Assembly (NCBI GenBank): GCA_046964515.1
Contig: JBKUYM010000002.1
Coordinates: 124,001-188,000, forward strand
Length of the DNA: 64,000 bases
Direction of reading: 5' to 3'
From: UMGS1663 sp046964515
GTDB lineage: Bacteria; Bacillota; Clostridia; TANB77; CAG-508
A program made the position numbers and the translations under genes. Of this stretch, positions 51,785-60,345 are shown piece after piece (the first letter of the stretch is position 1; each line of letters opens with the position of its first letter). Below the pieces are notes generated by a model. It was not told the DNA's origin. It made no database searches and saw nothing but the letters and a program-made list of their open reading frames with translations.

Positions 51785-52994
51785 GAAAAAGAAAATGATA
51801 AAATATGGTATGGTAGTTATACTAACCATCCTAGTTATTTACATAAGCTATGCGATTTATCGATTGATTGAAAAACCAACCGATACCTTTTTAGTGGAAA
51901 ATGGAAGCTTATCTTTAGAAGAAACCGTACAAGGCTATATTATTAGAGAAGAAACCGTTGTAAAAGGAGAAAACTATAAAAATGGTATGGCACAGATAAA
52001 AACAGAAGGAGAGAGAATTGCAAAAGGAGAAGCTATTTTTCGTTATTATACAAAAGGAGAAGAAGATTTAATTCAAAAAATACAGTCACTAGATATTAAA
52101 ATTGCAGATGCATGGGAAAGTGAAAATAATATTTTCTCTAGTGATATAAAGTTAATTGAACAGCATATAGAAGAAAGATTGAATGTGGCATATCATACAA
52201 ACGATTTACAAAAAGTAAAAGAGTATAAAAAAGATTTAAATAATTATGTTACTAAAAAAGCTAAAATTGCAGGAGAATTAAGTCCTTCTGGTTCGTATTT
52301 GAAAAAATTGATAGAAGAAAGAAGCAATTATGAAAATCAATTAAATCAAGGTTCAGAATATATAAAATCTCCTAGTTCAGGATTGGTTTCCTATCGTGTA
52401 GATGGATTAGAAGAAAGATTAACTCCTTCTGATTTTAGTATTTTAAGTAAAGAAATGTTAGAGAATTTACATTTAAAAACAGGTCAAATTGTAACCACTA
52501 GTGAAGAGAGTGGAAAAGTTATTGATAATTTTTCTTGCTATATTGCTTGTATTTTAAATAGTGATATTTCTAAAGAAGCACAAGTAGGAGATACGGTAAA
52601 GCTAAGACTTTCTAATTCTAAAATAGTAGAGGCTAGTATTGAATATGTTGCACAGGAAAATGAAAAAGAAAATTTATTTGTATTTAAAATTGAAAAATAT
52701 GTCGAGGAATTAGTAAATTATCGAAAAATTTCCTTGGATGTCATTTGGTGGGATGTAACTGGATGGAAGGTACCAAATGAAGCTGTACAGTATGAGAAAG
52801 AAGATTTAGCTTATGTTATTCGTAAAAGAGCAGGATATAGTGATAAGATTTATGTGAAAGTTTTAAAACAAAATGAAAAATATGCGATTATAGATAATTA
52901 TACGAAGTCTACAGAATTACAGGAAAAGGGCGTTAGTGAAGAAGAAATTAATAATAGAAAAAAAATCAGTTTATATGACGAAATTATACTATAA
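51771..52994 (+). CDS. HlyD-like membrane-anchored protein
   Basis: 407 aa from the GTG at 51771, which has TTGGAGG at ideal 9-nt spacing; the ATG at 51762 is too close to that site. One N-terminal helix (about 11-30) is followed by a biotinyl-lipoyl-like segment (GYIIREETVVKG... GERIAKGEAIFRYY), a helical hairpin (about 95-185), a second lipoyl half (YIKSPSSGLVSYRVDG) and a beta-barrel region. This is the membrane-fusion-protein layout. In clostridia such a gene is often found next to sepF, as here. An efflux or division-associated envelope role is possible; no pump gene is adjacent. Confidence 0.75.
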   Translation: MKEDKKKKMIKYGMVVILTILVIYISYAIYRLIEKPTDTFLVENGSLSLEETVQGYIIREETVVKGENYKNGMAQIKTEGERIAKGEAIFRYYTKGEEDLIQKIQSLDIKIADAWESENNIFSSDIKLIEQHIEERLNVAYHTNDLQKVKEYKKDLNNYVTKKAKIAGELSPSGSYLKKLIEERSNYENQLNQGSEYIKSPSSGLVSYRVDGLEERLTPSDFSILSKEMLENLHLKTGQIVTTSEESGKVIDNFSCYIACILNSDISKEAQVGDTVKLRLSNSKIVEASIEYVAQENEKENLFVFKIEKYVEELVNYRKISLDVIWWDVTGWKVPNEAVQYEKEDLAYVIRKRAGYSDKIYVKVLKQNEKYAIIDNYTKSTELQEKGVSEEEINNRKKISLYDEIIL

Positions 52995-53048
52995 TATTAC
53001 AAAAATATTACAACTGTATTAAGTTAAGATGACAATTCAAGAAAACTA

Positions 53049-53077
53049 TTGACAACGGCGCAAAAAAGATAGATACT
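53049..53077 (+). promoter_or_regulatory. Sigma-A-type promoter of sepF
   Basis: TTGACA, a 17-bp spacer and GATACT, about 53 nt upstream of sepF. Confidence 0.6.
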
Positions 53078-53129
53078 TATACCATAAAATAGAAAATTAC
53101 GAAGGACAATTTTTTTAGGAGGTTTTAAC

Positions 53130-53609
53130 ATGTCAGGAGCAATCATGAATAAAGTATTAGATTTATTAGGTATGGATAATGCAGAAGAAGAGTATGAAGA
53201 AGAAGAGGGATATGAAGAAGAAGTAGAGCAAGAAGAAGATACAGAAGACAGTAAGAATTTTTGGAACAGACGTGGTAGTAAAGTAGTGAATATGCCACAG
53301 ACACAACAAATTAAAATGGTAATTTCACAACCAACCTCTTTTGAACAATCAGAAGGAATTTGTGATTTATTAAAGGAAAAGAAATCTGTAATTGTTAATT
53401 TAGAATATGTAAATAAAGACATTGCAAGACGTATTGTGGATGTTATTAGTGGCGCGGTTCATGCTTTAGATGGCCATATCCAAAAAGTTTCTAATTCTAT
53501 TTTCTTAATTGCACCATATAATTATGATATCACTAATGAAATGGCAAGAGAAGAAATTAAAAACAAATTATCTGTTTCATGGTTAAGAAATTCTAATGTC
53601 AACAACTAA
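53130..53609 (+). CDS. sepF: Cell division protein SepF
   Basis: 159 aa, after TTAGGAGGTTTTAAC. It begins with a short amphipathic membrane-binding helix (MNKVLDLLGMD), then an acidic linker (about 17-45). The SepF domain follows with KMVISQPTSFEQSEGICDLLKEKKSVIVNLEYVNKDIARRIVDVISGAVHALDGHIQKVSNSIFLIAP. SepF polymerises into rings, tethers FtsZ to the membrane and replaces FtsA in many Gram-positives. The divIVA-like gene follows 30 nt later, as in the conserved division cluster. Confidence 0.96.
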   Translation: MSGAIMNKVLDLLGMDNAEEEYEEEEGYEEEVEQEEDTEDSKNFWNRRGSKVVNMPQTQQIKMVISQPTSFEQSEGICDLLKEKKSVIVNLEYVNKDIARRIVDVISGAVHALDGHIQKVSNSIFLIAPYNYDITNEMAREEIKNKLSVSWLRNSNVNN

Positions 53610-53639
53610 GCAATATTAAGACTAATTGGAGGAATATAT

Positions 53640-54095
53640 ATGATTACACCATTAGATATAGAGAATAAAAAATTTTCAAAACAAATGATGAATGGTTATA
53701 GTGTAGAAGAAGTAGATGAGTTTTTAGATGATATAACGATTGATTATGAAAAGGCGTATAAAGAAAGTACAGAATTGAAAAATAGAGTAGATGAATTAGA
53801 AAAAAGTTTATTACACTATAAAACGATAGAGGATACTTTACAAAATACTTTACTTATGGCACAATCAACAGCAGAAGAAGTTAAGGATGTTGCAAGACAA
53901 CAAGCTGAACAAATTATAAAAGAAGCAGAAGGTAATGCTAGAAAATCTGTTGATGATTTAGGACAAGAAATTTTAATGAAAAAGAAAGAGTTAGAGGATA
54001 TTAAGAAACAATTTGATGTATATAAAGCAAAAATGGAATCTTTACTCATTTCTCAATTAGAACTCCTAAAAGATATTAATAAAAATGAAGAATAA
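53640..54095 (+). CDS. DivIVA-like coiled-coil protein
   Basis: 151 aa, after TTGGAGGAATATAT. The conserved N-terminus MITPLDIENKKFSKQMMNGYSVEEVDEFLDDI is the DivIVA membrane-curvature motif region. A first coiled coil (about 30-60) and a second Ala/Glu/Lys-rich coiled coil (about 75-148) follow. DivIVA marks curved membrane at poles and septa. The compact size and position next to sepF fit the clostridial homologue. Confidence 0.93.
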   Translation: MITPLDIENKKFSKQMMNGYSVEEVDEFLDDITIDYEKAYKESTELKNRVDELEKSLLHYKTIEDTLQNTLLMAQSTAEEVKDVARQQAEQIIKEAEGNARKSVDDLGQEILMKKKELEDIKKQFDVYKAKMESLLISQLELLKDINKNEE

Positions 54096-54100
54096 AAAGC

Positions 54101-54147
54101 ACGGTTTATCAAGTACTTGAAGCAAGTATATGGTAAATCGTTTTTCT
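54101..54147 (+). terminator. Terminator after divIVA
   Basis: Imperfect stem CGGTTTATCAAGTACTT / AAGTATATGGTAAATCG followed by TTTTTC. Confidence 0.65.
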
Positions 54148-54164
54148 TTATAAAGAGAATCTCC

Positions 54165-54193
54165 TTGAAAAAGGCAATAAAATGTAGTAAAAT
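54165..54193 (+). promoter_or_regulatory. Promoter of the Cys/His-rich pilin-like gene
   Basis: TTGAAA, 17 bp, TAAAAT. The following pilin-like gene uses the closely similar TTGAAA-17-TACAAT. Confidence 0.6.
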
Positions 54194-54232
54194 AGAAGTA
54201 AGTAGACATAACAAAAGAAAGGAGGCAAAGTT

Positions 54233-55732
54233 ATGAAAATCATGAAAGCAGAAACAGGTGTTACTTTAATTGCATTAGTCATTACCATTGCTGTATTAAG
54301 TATCTTGTCTTTTACAGTCGTGGCAAATATAGATGGATTAACTTCTGCCAGAAATAAAGCGAATTTTGAAGAGGATGTTAATAAATTGACAGAGGCAGTA
54401 GAACAATATTTTGCAAGACAGGGAGAACTTCCTATTGCAAATGCCTATACAAATGTATCTATGTTACAATCTATAAAAAATACCAATGATAATGCTAGTT
54501 ACTATGTATTAGATATTATTAGAATGATAGAATATAATTTGCATTATGGCAAAGATTATTTAGCAATCAAACAATTAGATGCTACAGCAGATGTATCTTC
54601 TTATACAGATGTATATATTATTAATAAAGCATCCCATACGATTTATTATCCAAAAGGAATTGAGTATGATGGTGAAATACATTATTCTTTAAAAAATACG
54701 TATTCCAAAGTAAATATTCCAGTAAGTGCTGTAATTACTTTTAGTGGAGATAAAAATCAATCGGAGAATCCTATTATACAAGCAGAAATTAAGCATAATT
54801 CTTATACAGATATCGATGTACAAAATTGTGGCTGGGTATTTACTAATGAAAGTACACCAATAGGAACGGATAGAAATCGTTATGCAAATTCTTTCCAGAC
54901 AGCGATGGAAGAATTAAATGTTAAGATTGAAACACCGATTATTCCAGAAGGAACAGATGGACATACCCACACAGGAAATAGTAAAACAGGTGGAGGTTGT
55001 TATACAAAGGCTATCTATCATGCACATACAGACCCTTGCTATGCAACTTGTGATATATCCAAAGGTGGTTGTGAAGGTGGACCTACTAAAGATGACAGTT
55101 ACTATAACTGTCCAGCACATGATACCCATAGCAGTTGTGGAATGGGAACTGTAAGAACAACTATTAGACATCATGAATCAGAAACACATAAAACTGGATA
55201 CCATACAACACATAGATATTTAACTTGTACAAAAGATGGAACGATTGAACGTTATGAATTAGGATGTGGTATAGATATTGGTGAAACTAGTGCGAATTAC
55301 TATTTACATGTATTAACGGCAGATACAGATGGTAATGTAACAGAAACCGTATCTGCACCAGTACGTATTAAAGAAAATAGACATAAACATAGTGGAACAT
55401 CTACTACAGGTAGTGGTTGTTATACAAAAGCTGTAAATCATACGCATGCTCCTAGTTGCTATGGTATTTGTACCGTATCGAAAGGTGGATGCCAAGGTGG
55501 ACCAAGTAAAGATGATAATTATTACAATTGCCCAGCAAGTGATACACACTATAATTGTGGAACGGGAACGGTTAGAACGACTATTCGACATCATGTGTCA
55601 GAATCTCATAAAACAGGTTATACAACTACACACGAATATTTGAATTGTAGTAAGGGAGGTTCTATAGACCATTACGAACTAACTTGTGGAAAGCAAGATG
55701 GAGATATTCAATCATATGAAATTAATTTTTAG
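54233..55732 (+). CDS. Pilin-like protein with two Cys/His-rich repeats
   Basis: 499 aa, after AGAAAGGAGGCAAAGTT. The N-terminal motif TGVTLIALVITIAVLSILSF, with Ala at position 5, leads into a pseudopilin-like domain (about 35-165) with LTEAVEQYFARQGELPIANAY and YIINKASHTIYYPKGI. An Ig-like strand region follows (165-240). Two 103-residue repeats begin at residues 244 and 384, each with eight conserved Cys and many His: GGCYTK..., KGGC.GGP.KDD.YYNCPA.DTH, and the nearly invariant GTVRTTIRHH.SE.HKTGY. Conserved Cys/His suggests metal binding or a disulphide-braced surface domain. The 55905 gene downstream encodes a truncated relative of the N-terminal half. Confidence 0.85.
   Translation: MKIMKAETGVTLIALVITIAVLSILSFTVVANIDGLTSARNKANFEEDVNKLTEAVEQYFARQGELPIANAYTNVSMLQSIKNTNDNASYYVLDIIRMIEYNLHYGKDYLAIKQLDATADVSSYTDVYIINKASHTIYYPKGIEYDGEIHYSLKNTYSKVNIPVSAVITFSGDKNQSENPIIQAEIKHNSYTDIDVQNCGWVFTNESTPIGTDRNRYANSFQTAMEELNVKIETPIIPEGTDGHTHTGNSKTGGGCYTKAIYHAHTDPCYATCDISKGGCEGGPTKDDSYYNCPAHDTHSSCGMGTVRTTIRHHESETHKTGYHTTHRYLTCTKDGTIERYELGCGIDIGETSANYYLHVLTADTDGNVTETVSAPVRIKENRHKHSGTSTTGSGCYTKAVNHTHAPSCYGICTVSKGGCQGGPSKDDNYYNCPASDTHYNCGTGTVRTTIRHHVSESHKTGYTTTHEYLNCSKGGSIDHYELTCGKQDGDIQSYEINF
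54962..55690 (+). repeat. Two Cys/His-rich protein-coding repeats (54962-55270 and 55382-55690)
   Basis: The two units are about 70% identical in protein, with all eight Cys conserved, and are separated by a 36-codon linker. Internal duplication is evident also at DNA level around the GTVRTTIRHH coding stretch. Confidence 0.8.
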
Positions 55733-55742
55733 AATAATAAAA

Positions 55743-55787
55743 AATGAAAAGTCTTTACCATTGTAAAATGGTTAAAGACTTTTTGCT
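55743..55787 (+). terminator. Terminator between the two pilin-like genes
   Basis: Stem AAAAGTCTTTA / TAAAGACTTTT with inner ACCATT/AATGGT pairing, followed by TGCTTTT. Confidence 0.8.
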
Positions 55788-55830
55788 TTTGAAAAAAAGA
55801 TAAACCAATAGGTAAAAATACGTAAAATAT

Positions 55831-55859
55831 TTGAAATTTAAAAACCTTTATAGTACAAT
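55831..55859 (+). promoter_or_regulatory. Promoter of the short pilin-like gene
   Basis: TTGAAA, 17 bp, TACAAT, about 46 nt upstream of ATG. Confidence 0.6.
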
Positions 55860-55904
55860 ATAAAAAGAAATGAAACAAGAGAAAAAGTAAGAAAAGGAGA
55901 AAAA

Positions 55905-56399
55905 ATGCTACAAAAAATGAGAAAATCTGAACAAGGCGTTACACTAGTTGTTTTAGTGCTTACGATTATTATATTGAGTATATTATCATTTACCGTATTA
56001 GCAAACGTAGGAACATTATCTGAGAAAAATAGTCAAACAAAGCTAGAAGAGGATATACATAGTTTATTTGAAAAAATAGAACAATATTACGCAAGAAACA
56101 ATAAATTACCAGTAGCAAATGCATTTACGAATATAAGCATGCTTCAAGATTGTAAAAATGTAAATGACAATGATAAATATTATGTGATAGATATTATTTA
56201 TTTAAAAGGGCTGGATTTACATTATGGAAAAGAATATTATGATATACGACTAGATAAAACTGGTACAAAGATTAATACTTGTACAGATGTGTATATTATT
56301 AATGAAGCATCTCATACTATTTATTATCCAAAAGGAATGCAATATAATGGAAAAATGCATTATTGTCTAGACGAAGTATATACAGCCATTAATTATTAA
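55905..56399 (+). CDS. Short pilin-like protein (pseudopilin domain only)
   Basis: 164 aa, after AAAAGGAGAAAA. It has QGVTLVVLVLTIIILSILSF, then IHSLFEKIEQYYARNNKLPVANAFTNISMLQ, YYVIDIIYLKGLDLHYGKEYYDI and VYIINEASHTIYYPKGMQYNGKMHYCLDE. It matches residues 1-165 of the 54233 protein along its whole length but lacks the Cys/His repeats. Position 5 is Val rather than Glu. It could be the minor partner of the longer protein in a shared filament; this is inferred from homology and adjacency. Confidence 0.83.
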   Translation: MLQKMRKSEQGVTLVVLVLTIIILSILSFTVLANVGTLSEKNSQTKLEEDIHSLFEKIEQYYARNNKLPVANAFTNISMLQDCKNVNDNDKYYVIDIIYLKGLDLHYGKEYYDIRLDKTGTKINTCTDVYIINEASHTIYYPKGMQYNGKMHYCLDEVYTAINY

Positions 56400-56439
56400 A
56401 GAATAGTTTTTATATTAGGCTAATTATGAAGTAAAAAAG

Positions 56440-56480
56440 AAAAATAGAAATGAAATAGAAAACTCATTTCTATTTTTTTT
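56440..56480 (+). terminator. Terminator after the short pilin-like gene
   Basis: Stem AAAATAGAAATGA / TCATTTCTATTTT followed by TTTTC. Confidence 0.85.
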
Positions 56481-56511
56481 CTTAAAAAATGTATCATTTT
56501 TAGTTTACATA

Positions 56512-56640
56512 TTGCAAAAGCGAGAAGGATATTGTATAATGACCATAATTATTACAGAATTGTTAAAGTGTTACAATTCTGTTAAATGTATGTTACATTT
56601 CCATGAAGACTATTGACATATCTATAAAATCGGATAAAAT
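56512..56640 (+). promoter_or_regulatory. Two promoters flanking a 10-bp inverted repeat, upstream of rsmD
   Basis: P1 is TTGCAA-17-TATAAT (56512-56540); P2 is TTGACA-16-TAAAAT (56613-56640). Between them lies a perfect inverted repeat ACAGAATTGT / ACAATTCTGT (56554-56582) without a T tail, which could be an operator or an RNA hairpin. Confidence 0.5.
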
Positions 56641-56675
56641 ATGAAATAGATAAGGAAAAAGGAGCAAGAGGTATA

Positions 56676-57245
56676 TTGAGAGTAATTAGTGGAACAGCAA
56701 GAGGCACCAAAATAGACTCGATAGAAAGTATGACAACTAGACCGACCTTAGATAGAGTAAAAGAAGCTTTATTTAGCAAATTACAAATGCAAATTCCAGA
56801 TGCGCAAATATTAGATTTATTCGCTGGAAGTGGTGCTTTAGGTATTGAATGTCTTAGTAGGGGCGCTACACATTGTGTATTTTGTGATAAATCTTATGAA
56901 GCCAGTAAAATGATTATACGTAATCTTGAAAAAACAAGAATGCAAGAACAATCTACTCTTCTAACAAAAGATTATAAAAAATGTATAGAACTTTTAAAAC
57001 AAAGCCAATTTGATATTATTTTCATAGATCCGCCTTATCGATTAGATGTAGCAGTAGATGCCATAAAGCGAATTGTAGAAAATCAGTTACTCACAAAAGA
57101 AGGAATTATTATTTTAGAGACAGATGATGAGAAGAGAGAATTACAAGAATTAGAAAAAATACAAGACGTAAAAATGAGATTAGAAGTAGAAGATGTAAGA
57201 AAATATGGAAGAGTAAAGTTGATATTCTTACACGAAAGGGGCTAA
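56676..57245 (+). CDS. rsmD: 16S rRNA (guanine966-N2)-methyltransferase
   Basis: 189 aa, starting at TTG (56676) after AAAAAGGAGCAAGAGG. The protein opens with (M)RVISGTARGTKI, matching family starts, so TTG is preferred. The SAM motif is LDLFAGSGALGIECLSRGA; the catalytic motif is IIFIDPPYRLD (DPPY). It methylates G966 of 16S rRNA on the 30S subunit. coaD, its common neighbour, is absent; a coiled-coil gene follows 6 nt later. Confidence 0.95.
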   Translation: MRVISGTARGTKIDSIESMTTRPTLDRVKEALFSKLQMQIPDAQILDLFAGSGALGIECLSRGATHCVFCDKSYEASKMIIRNLEKTRMQEQSTLLTKDYKKCIELLKQSQFDIIFIDPPYRLDVAVDAIKRIVENQLLTKEGIIILETDDEKRELQELEKIQDVKMRLEVEDVRKYGRVKLIFLHERG

Positions 57246-57251
57246 ACAGAA

Positions 57252-57689
57252 ATGGAAATATTTACATTATTAGAAACGATAGAGGAGATGTTAGAAAGCA
57301 GTAAAGGATTACCTTTTACAGCTAAAGCAATTATAGATAAAGAAGAAATGTTGGATTTAATTAAAGAAATTCGACTAAAGTTGCCAGATGAATTAAAACA
57401 AGCTAAGTGGGTAAAAGAAGAAAGACAACGTATTTTAGTAGAAGCACAAAAAGAAGCAGACGATATTGTAAAAGAAGCTGAAAATAGAATTATTTCTATG
57501 ATAGATGAACATGAAATAACCAGAAAAGCCTATGAGCAGAAAGCAGAAATTATAGAAACTGCCAATGAAATGTCAAGAGAAATTTCAAAGGGTACTAAAG
57601 ACTATGCAGATAATATTTTACAAGGAATTGAAGTAGCGTTGCAAGATGCTTTACAAATTATTCAAAATAACCGTAAAGAATTACAATAA
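57252..57689 (+). CDS. Coiled-coil protein, ATPase-like/DivIVA-like helical type
   Basis: 145 aa. It is almost entirely helical: FTLLETIEEMLESSKGLPFTAKAIIDKEEMLDLIKEIRLKLPDELKQAKWVKEERQRIL, then an Ala/Glu/Lys-rich coil and a DALQIIQNNRKEL end. Proteins of this kind follow rsmD in many clostridia and are annotated as ATP synthase subunit B-like. There is no membrane helix, so an F0 b-subunit role is unlikely. The function is unknown. Co-transcribed with rsmD (6-nt gap). Confidence 0.78.
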   Translation: MEIFTLLETIEEMLESSKGLPFTAKAIIDKEEMLDLIKEIRLKLPDELKQAKWVKEERQRILVEAQKEADDIVKEAENRIISMIDEHEITRKAYEQKAEIIETANEMSREISKGTKDYADNILQGIEVALQDALQIIQNNRKELQ

Positions 57690-57711
57690 TGGAAATAATG
57701 AAAAGAACTAT

Positions 57712-57751
57712 AAAGAAATATAATCTATGAAGATTGTATTTCTTTTTTTGA
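57712..57751 (+). terminator. Terminator before ftsK
   Basis: Stem AAAGAAATATAATCT / AGATTGTATTTCTTT followed by TTTTG. Confidence 0.8.
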
Positions 57752-57784
57752 TAGAAAAAAGCCATGTGAAATTCATCAAAATAG

Positions 57785-57813
57785 TTGCAAATTCTGAGGT
57801 GGAATGATAAAAT
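57785..57813 (+). promoter_or_regulatory. Promoter of the ftsK operon
   Basis: TTGCAA, 17 bp, TAAAAT, 54 nt upstream of ftsK. This matches the form of P1 of rsmD. Confidence 0.6.
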
Positions 57814-57867
57814 AAGAGCGGATAAATAGAGAAAAAAGCATATAAAACAAAGGAAGGAAGCGTAAAA

Positions 57868-60303
57868 ATGGCAAAGGCAAAAAGAGGAAGAAAAAAACAG
57901 CCAAAAGTAAGTATAGATATAGCCGTTGTTGCAATGCTAATTATTAGCGTTTTATTGATGGTGCTAATTTATACAAAGTCAGGATTTTTAGGAGAAACAC
58001 TAAGTCCTATGTTGGGCGGGATCATGGGAGCTATCAAATATATTATACCAATTGGAACATTTGCCATAGCTATCTATCTGGCTTATGATAAAAAAGATTA
58101 TTTATATACGAAATTAATACAATATACGGTTTTTTTAATATGCATTAGTGTTATCATGAGTGTTTATCAGATTTCTACAGGACATATTACTATGTCAAAA
58201 GAGATAGGAAATATGGCAGAACAGGCTTATTATTTAGGAGAAAGAGATATTGGTGGAGGGGTTATTGGAACCGTTATTGCCGTGCCACTTATTAACTTAT
58301 TAGGAAATTTGGGAACCGTGATTTTAGCAGTAGGTATAGCACTTATTTTATTAGTTTTTATGTTTGCAATGAAACCATCTGAAATTATTGCTAGTATAGT
58401 GGACTTTTTTGTAGAAAGAAAAGAAGAGAAAAGAGCCTTACGTGAAGAAGAAAGAAAAAATAGTCGTATAGAAGCTAGAAAAACAAAAATGACACCGACA
58501 GCAAAAGAAGAAATGATAGTAGAACATAAAGAAACGGCAAGAGAACGAAGACAAAGGGAAAAAGAAGAAGCAAAAAGGAAAGCTATAGAATTAGACGAAG
58601 AGCAATTAACCATTAATTTAAATGGGTTAGAAGAAGACCAGAAAGAAAATGGGAAAAAATTAAAGAAATATAACCATGAAGCTGATGAATTGAATCCTTT
58701 AGGGTTAGAAAAAATGATTTCACCAAATGTCATAGAAGCTAATTTATTTAAACAAGAGGAAGAGAAGAAAGAGGAAAAAGTAAAAGAAGTATTAACTTTA
58801 GAGCATACCATTGTAGTAGAAGATGAAAATTATGAATTCCCACCCATTGAAATTTTAAGTCAACCAGAAAAAAGAACTTTAAAAGGCGGTAAAAAGGCAG
58901 TAACAGATACAGCAACTAGGTTACAAAAAACATTATATAGTTTTGGCGTTTCTGCTAAAGTAGAAAATGTTTCAGTAGGTCCCGCTATTACTAGGTATGA
59001 ATTAAAACCAGCAGAGGGGGTTCGCGTTAGTAAAATTGCTAATTTAGCAGATGATATAGCTTTAAACCTAGCAGCAGAAACCATTCGTATTGAAGCTCCT
59101 ATTCCCGGAAAACAAGCTGTAGGGATAGAAGTGCCAAATAAGGAAAATGAAGTAGTTCATTTAAGGGAAATTATCAGTACAGATGAATTTCAAAATCATA
59201 AATCAAAATTAGCATTTGCCTTAGGAAAAGATGTAGCAGGAAAAGAAGTTGTAACAGATATTGGAAAAATGCCACATGTTTTAATTGCAGGGGCTACAGG
59301 CTCAGGAAAGAGTGTTTGCATTAATACTTTAATTAGTAGTATTATTTATAAAGCTAAGCCAAGTGAAGTAAAATTAGTAATGGTGGATCCAAAAGTAGTA
59401 GAACTTTCTGTATATAACGGGATACCACATTTATTGATTCCAGTAGTAACAGACCCTAGAAAGGCAGCTGGTGCATTAGCTTGGGCAGTACAAGAAATGG
59501 AGAATAGATATCAAACATTTGCTACAAAAGGGGTTAGAGACTTAAAAGGGTATAATGAAGCTGTTGAAAAGGGAGATGGATTTGGAAAATTGCCACAGAT
59601 TGTCATTATTATTGATGAGCTTGCAGATTTAATGATGGTGGCAGCTAAAGATGTAGAAGATTCTATTTGCAGATTAGCGCAAAAGGCAAGAGCAGCAGGG
59701 ATGCATCTAGTGATTGCAACACAAAGACCTTCTGTAGATGTTATTACAGGAATTATTAAAGCGAATATTCCTTCTAGAATCTCTTTTGCGGTTTCCTCAC
59801 AAGTAGATTCGAGAACGATTTTAGATATGGTAGGAGCAGAAAAACTATTAGGAAAAGGGGATATGTTATTTTATCCATCTGGTGCTCCAAAGCCAACGAG
59901 GATTCAAGGGGCATTTGTTTCAGATGGAGAAGTAGAAAAAATTGTAGATTTCTTAAAAGCTAATGGGGAAGTAACTTATAATGAAGATATTATAGAAAGT
60001 ATTGAAAATGCCAATAAGACAGATAAGGAAATGGATACAGAAAATAGTGAAGATGACGATACAGATCCTCTATTAATGGAAGCAATTGATGTAGTAGTGG
60101 AAACCCAGCAAGCATCTACTTCCTTTATTCAAAGAAGATTTAAAGTTGGTTATGCACGTGCAGGAAGAATTATTGATCAAATGGAAGAAAGAGGCGTTAT
60201 TTCCGGTTATCAGGGAAGTAAACCAAGAGAGGTTTTATTATCTAAAGAAAGGCTAGCAGAACTAAAAATGGCAACAATGCCAGAAAATACACAAGAAGAA
60301 TAA
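57868..60303 (+). CDS. DNA translocase FtsK/SpoIIIE
   Basis: 811 aa, after GGAAGGAAGCGTAAAA. Four membrane helices occupy about 15-175, and a charged linker follows (190-320). The alpha/beta motor has YSFGVSAKVENVSVGPAITRYELKPAEGV, Walker A GATGSGKS (475-482), Walker B IVIIIDELADLMM, and IATQRPSVDVITGIIKANIPSRISF. The C-terminal gamma winged helix (about 735-795) has QASTSFIQRRFKVGYARAGRIIDQMEERGVI, which reads polarity sequences. It pumps DNA across the septum in division or sporulation. Whether it acts as FtsK or SpoIIIE cannot be told from sequence alone. Confidence 0.96.
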   Translation: MAKAKRGRKKQPKVSIDIAVVAMLIISVLLMVLIYTKSGFLGETLSPMLGGIMGAIKYIIPIGTFAIAIYLAYDKKDYLYTKLIQYTVFLICISVIMSVYQISTGHITMSKEIGNMAEQAYYLGERDIGGGVIGTVIAVPLINLLGNLGTVILAVGIALILLVFMFAMKPSEIIASIVDFFVERKEEKRALREEERKNSRIEARKTKMTPTAKEEMIVEHKETARERRQREKEEAKRKAIELDEEQLTINLNGLEEDQKENGKKLKKYNHEADELNPLGLEKMISPNVIEANLFKQEEEKKEEKVKEVLTLEHTIVVEDENYEFPPIEILSQPEKRTLKGGKKAVTDTATRLQKTLYSFGVSAKVENVSVGPAITRYELKPAEGVRVSKIANLADDIALNLAAETIRIEAPIPGKQAVGIEVPNKENEVVHLREIISTDEFQNHKSKLAFALGKDVAGKEVVTDIGKMPHVLIAGATGSGKSVCINTLISSIIYKAKPSEVKLVMVDPKVVELSVYNGIPHLLIPVVTDPRKAAGALAWAVQEMENRYQTFATKGVRDLKGYNEAVEKGDGFGKLPQIVIIIDELADLMMVAAKDVEDSICRLAQKARAAGMHLVIATQRPSVDVITGIIKANIPSRISFAVSSQVDSRTILDMVGAEKLLGKGDMLFYPSGAPKPTRIQGAFVSDGEVEKIVDFLKANGEVTYNEDIIESIENANKTDKEMDTENSEDDDTDPLLMEAIDVVVETQQASTSFIQRRFKVGYARAGRIIDQMEERGVISGYQGSKPREVLLSKERLAELKMATMPENTQEE

Positions 60304-60345
60304 AATCGTAAGAAAAGGAAAGAATAACAAAAGAAAGGTAAATAA

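Noticed and set aside
54914..55594. Overlapping minus- and plus-strand frames across the Cys/His repeats
   Set aside because: These are shadows created by the codon pattern of the repeats; none has a ribosome binding site.
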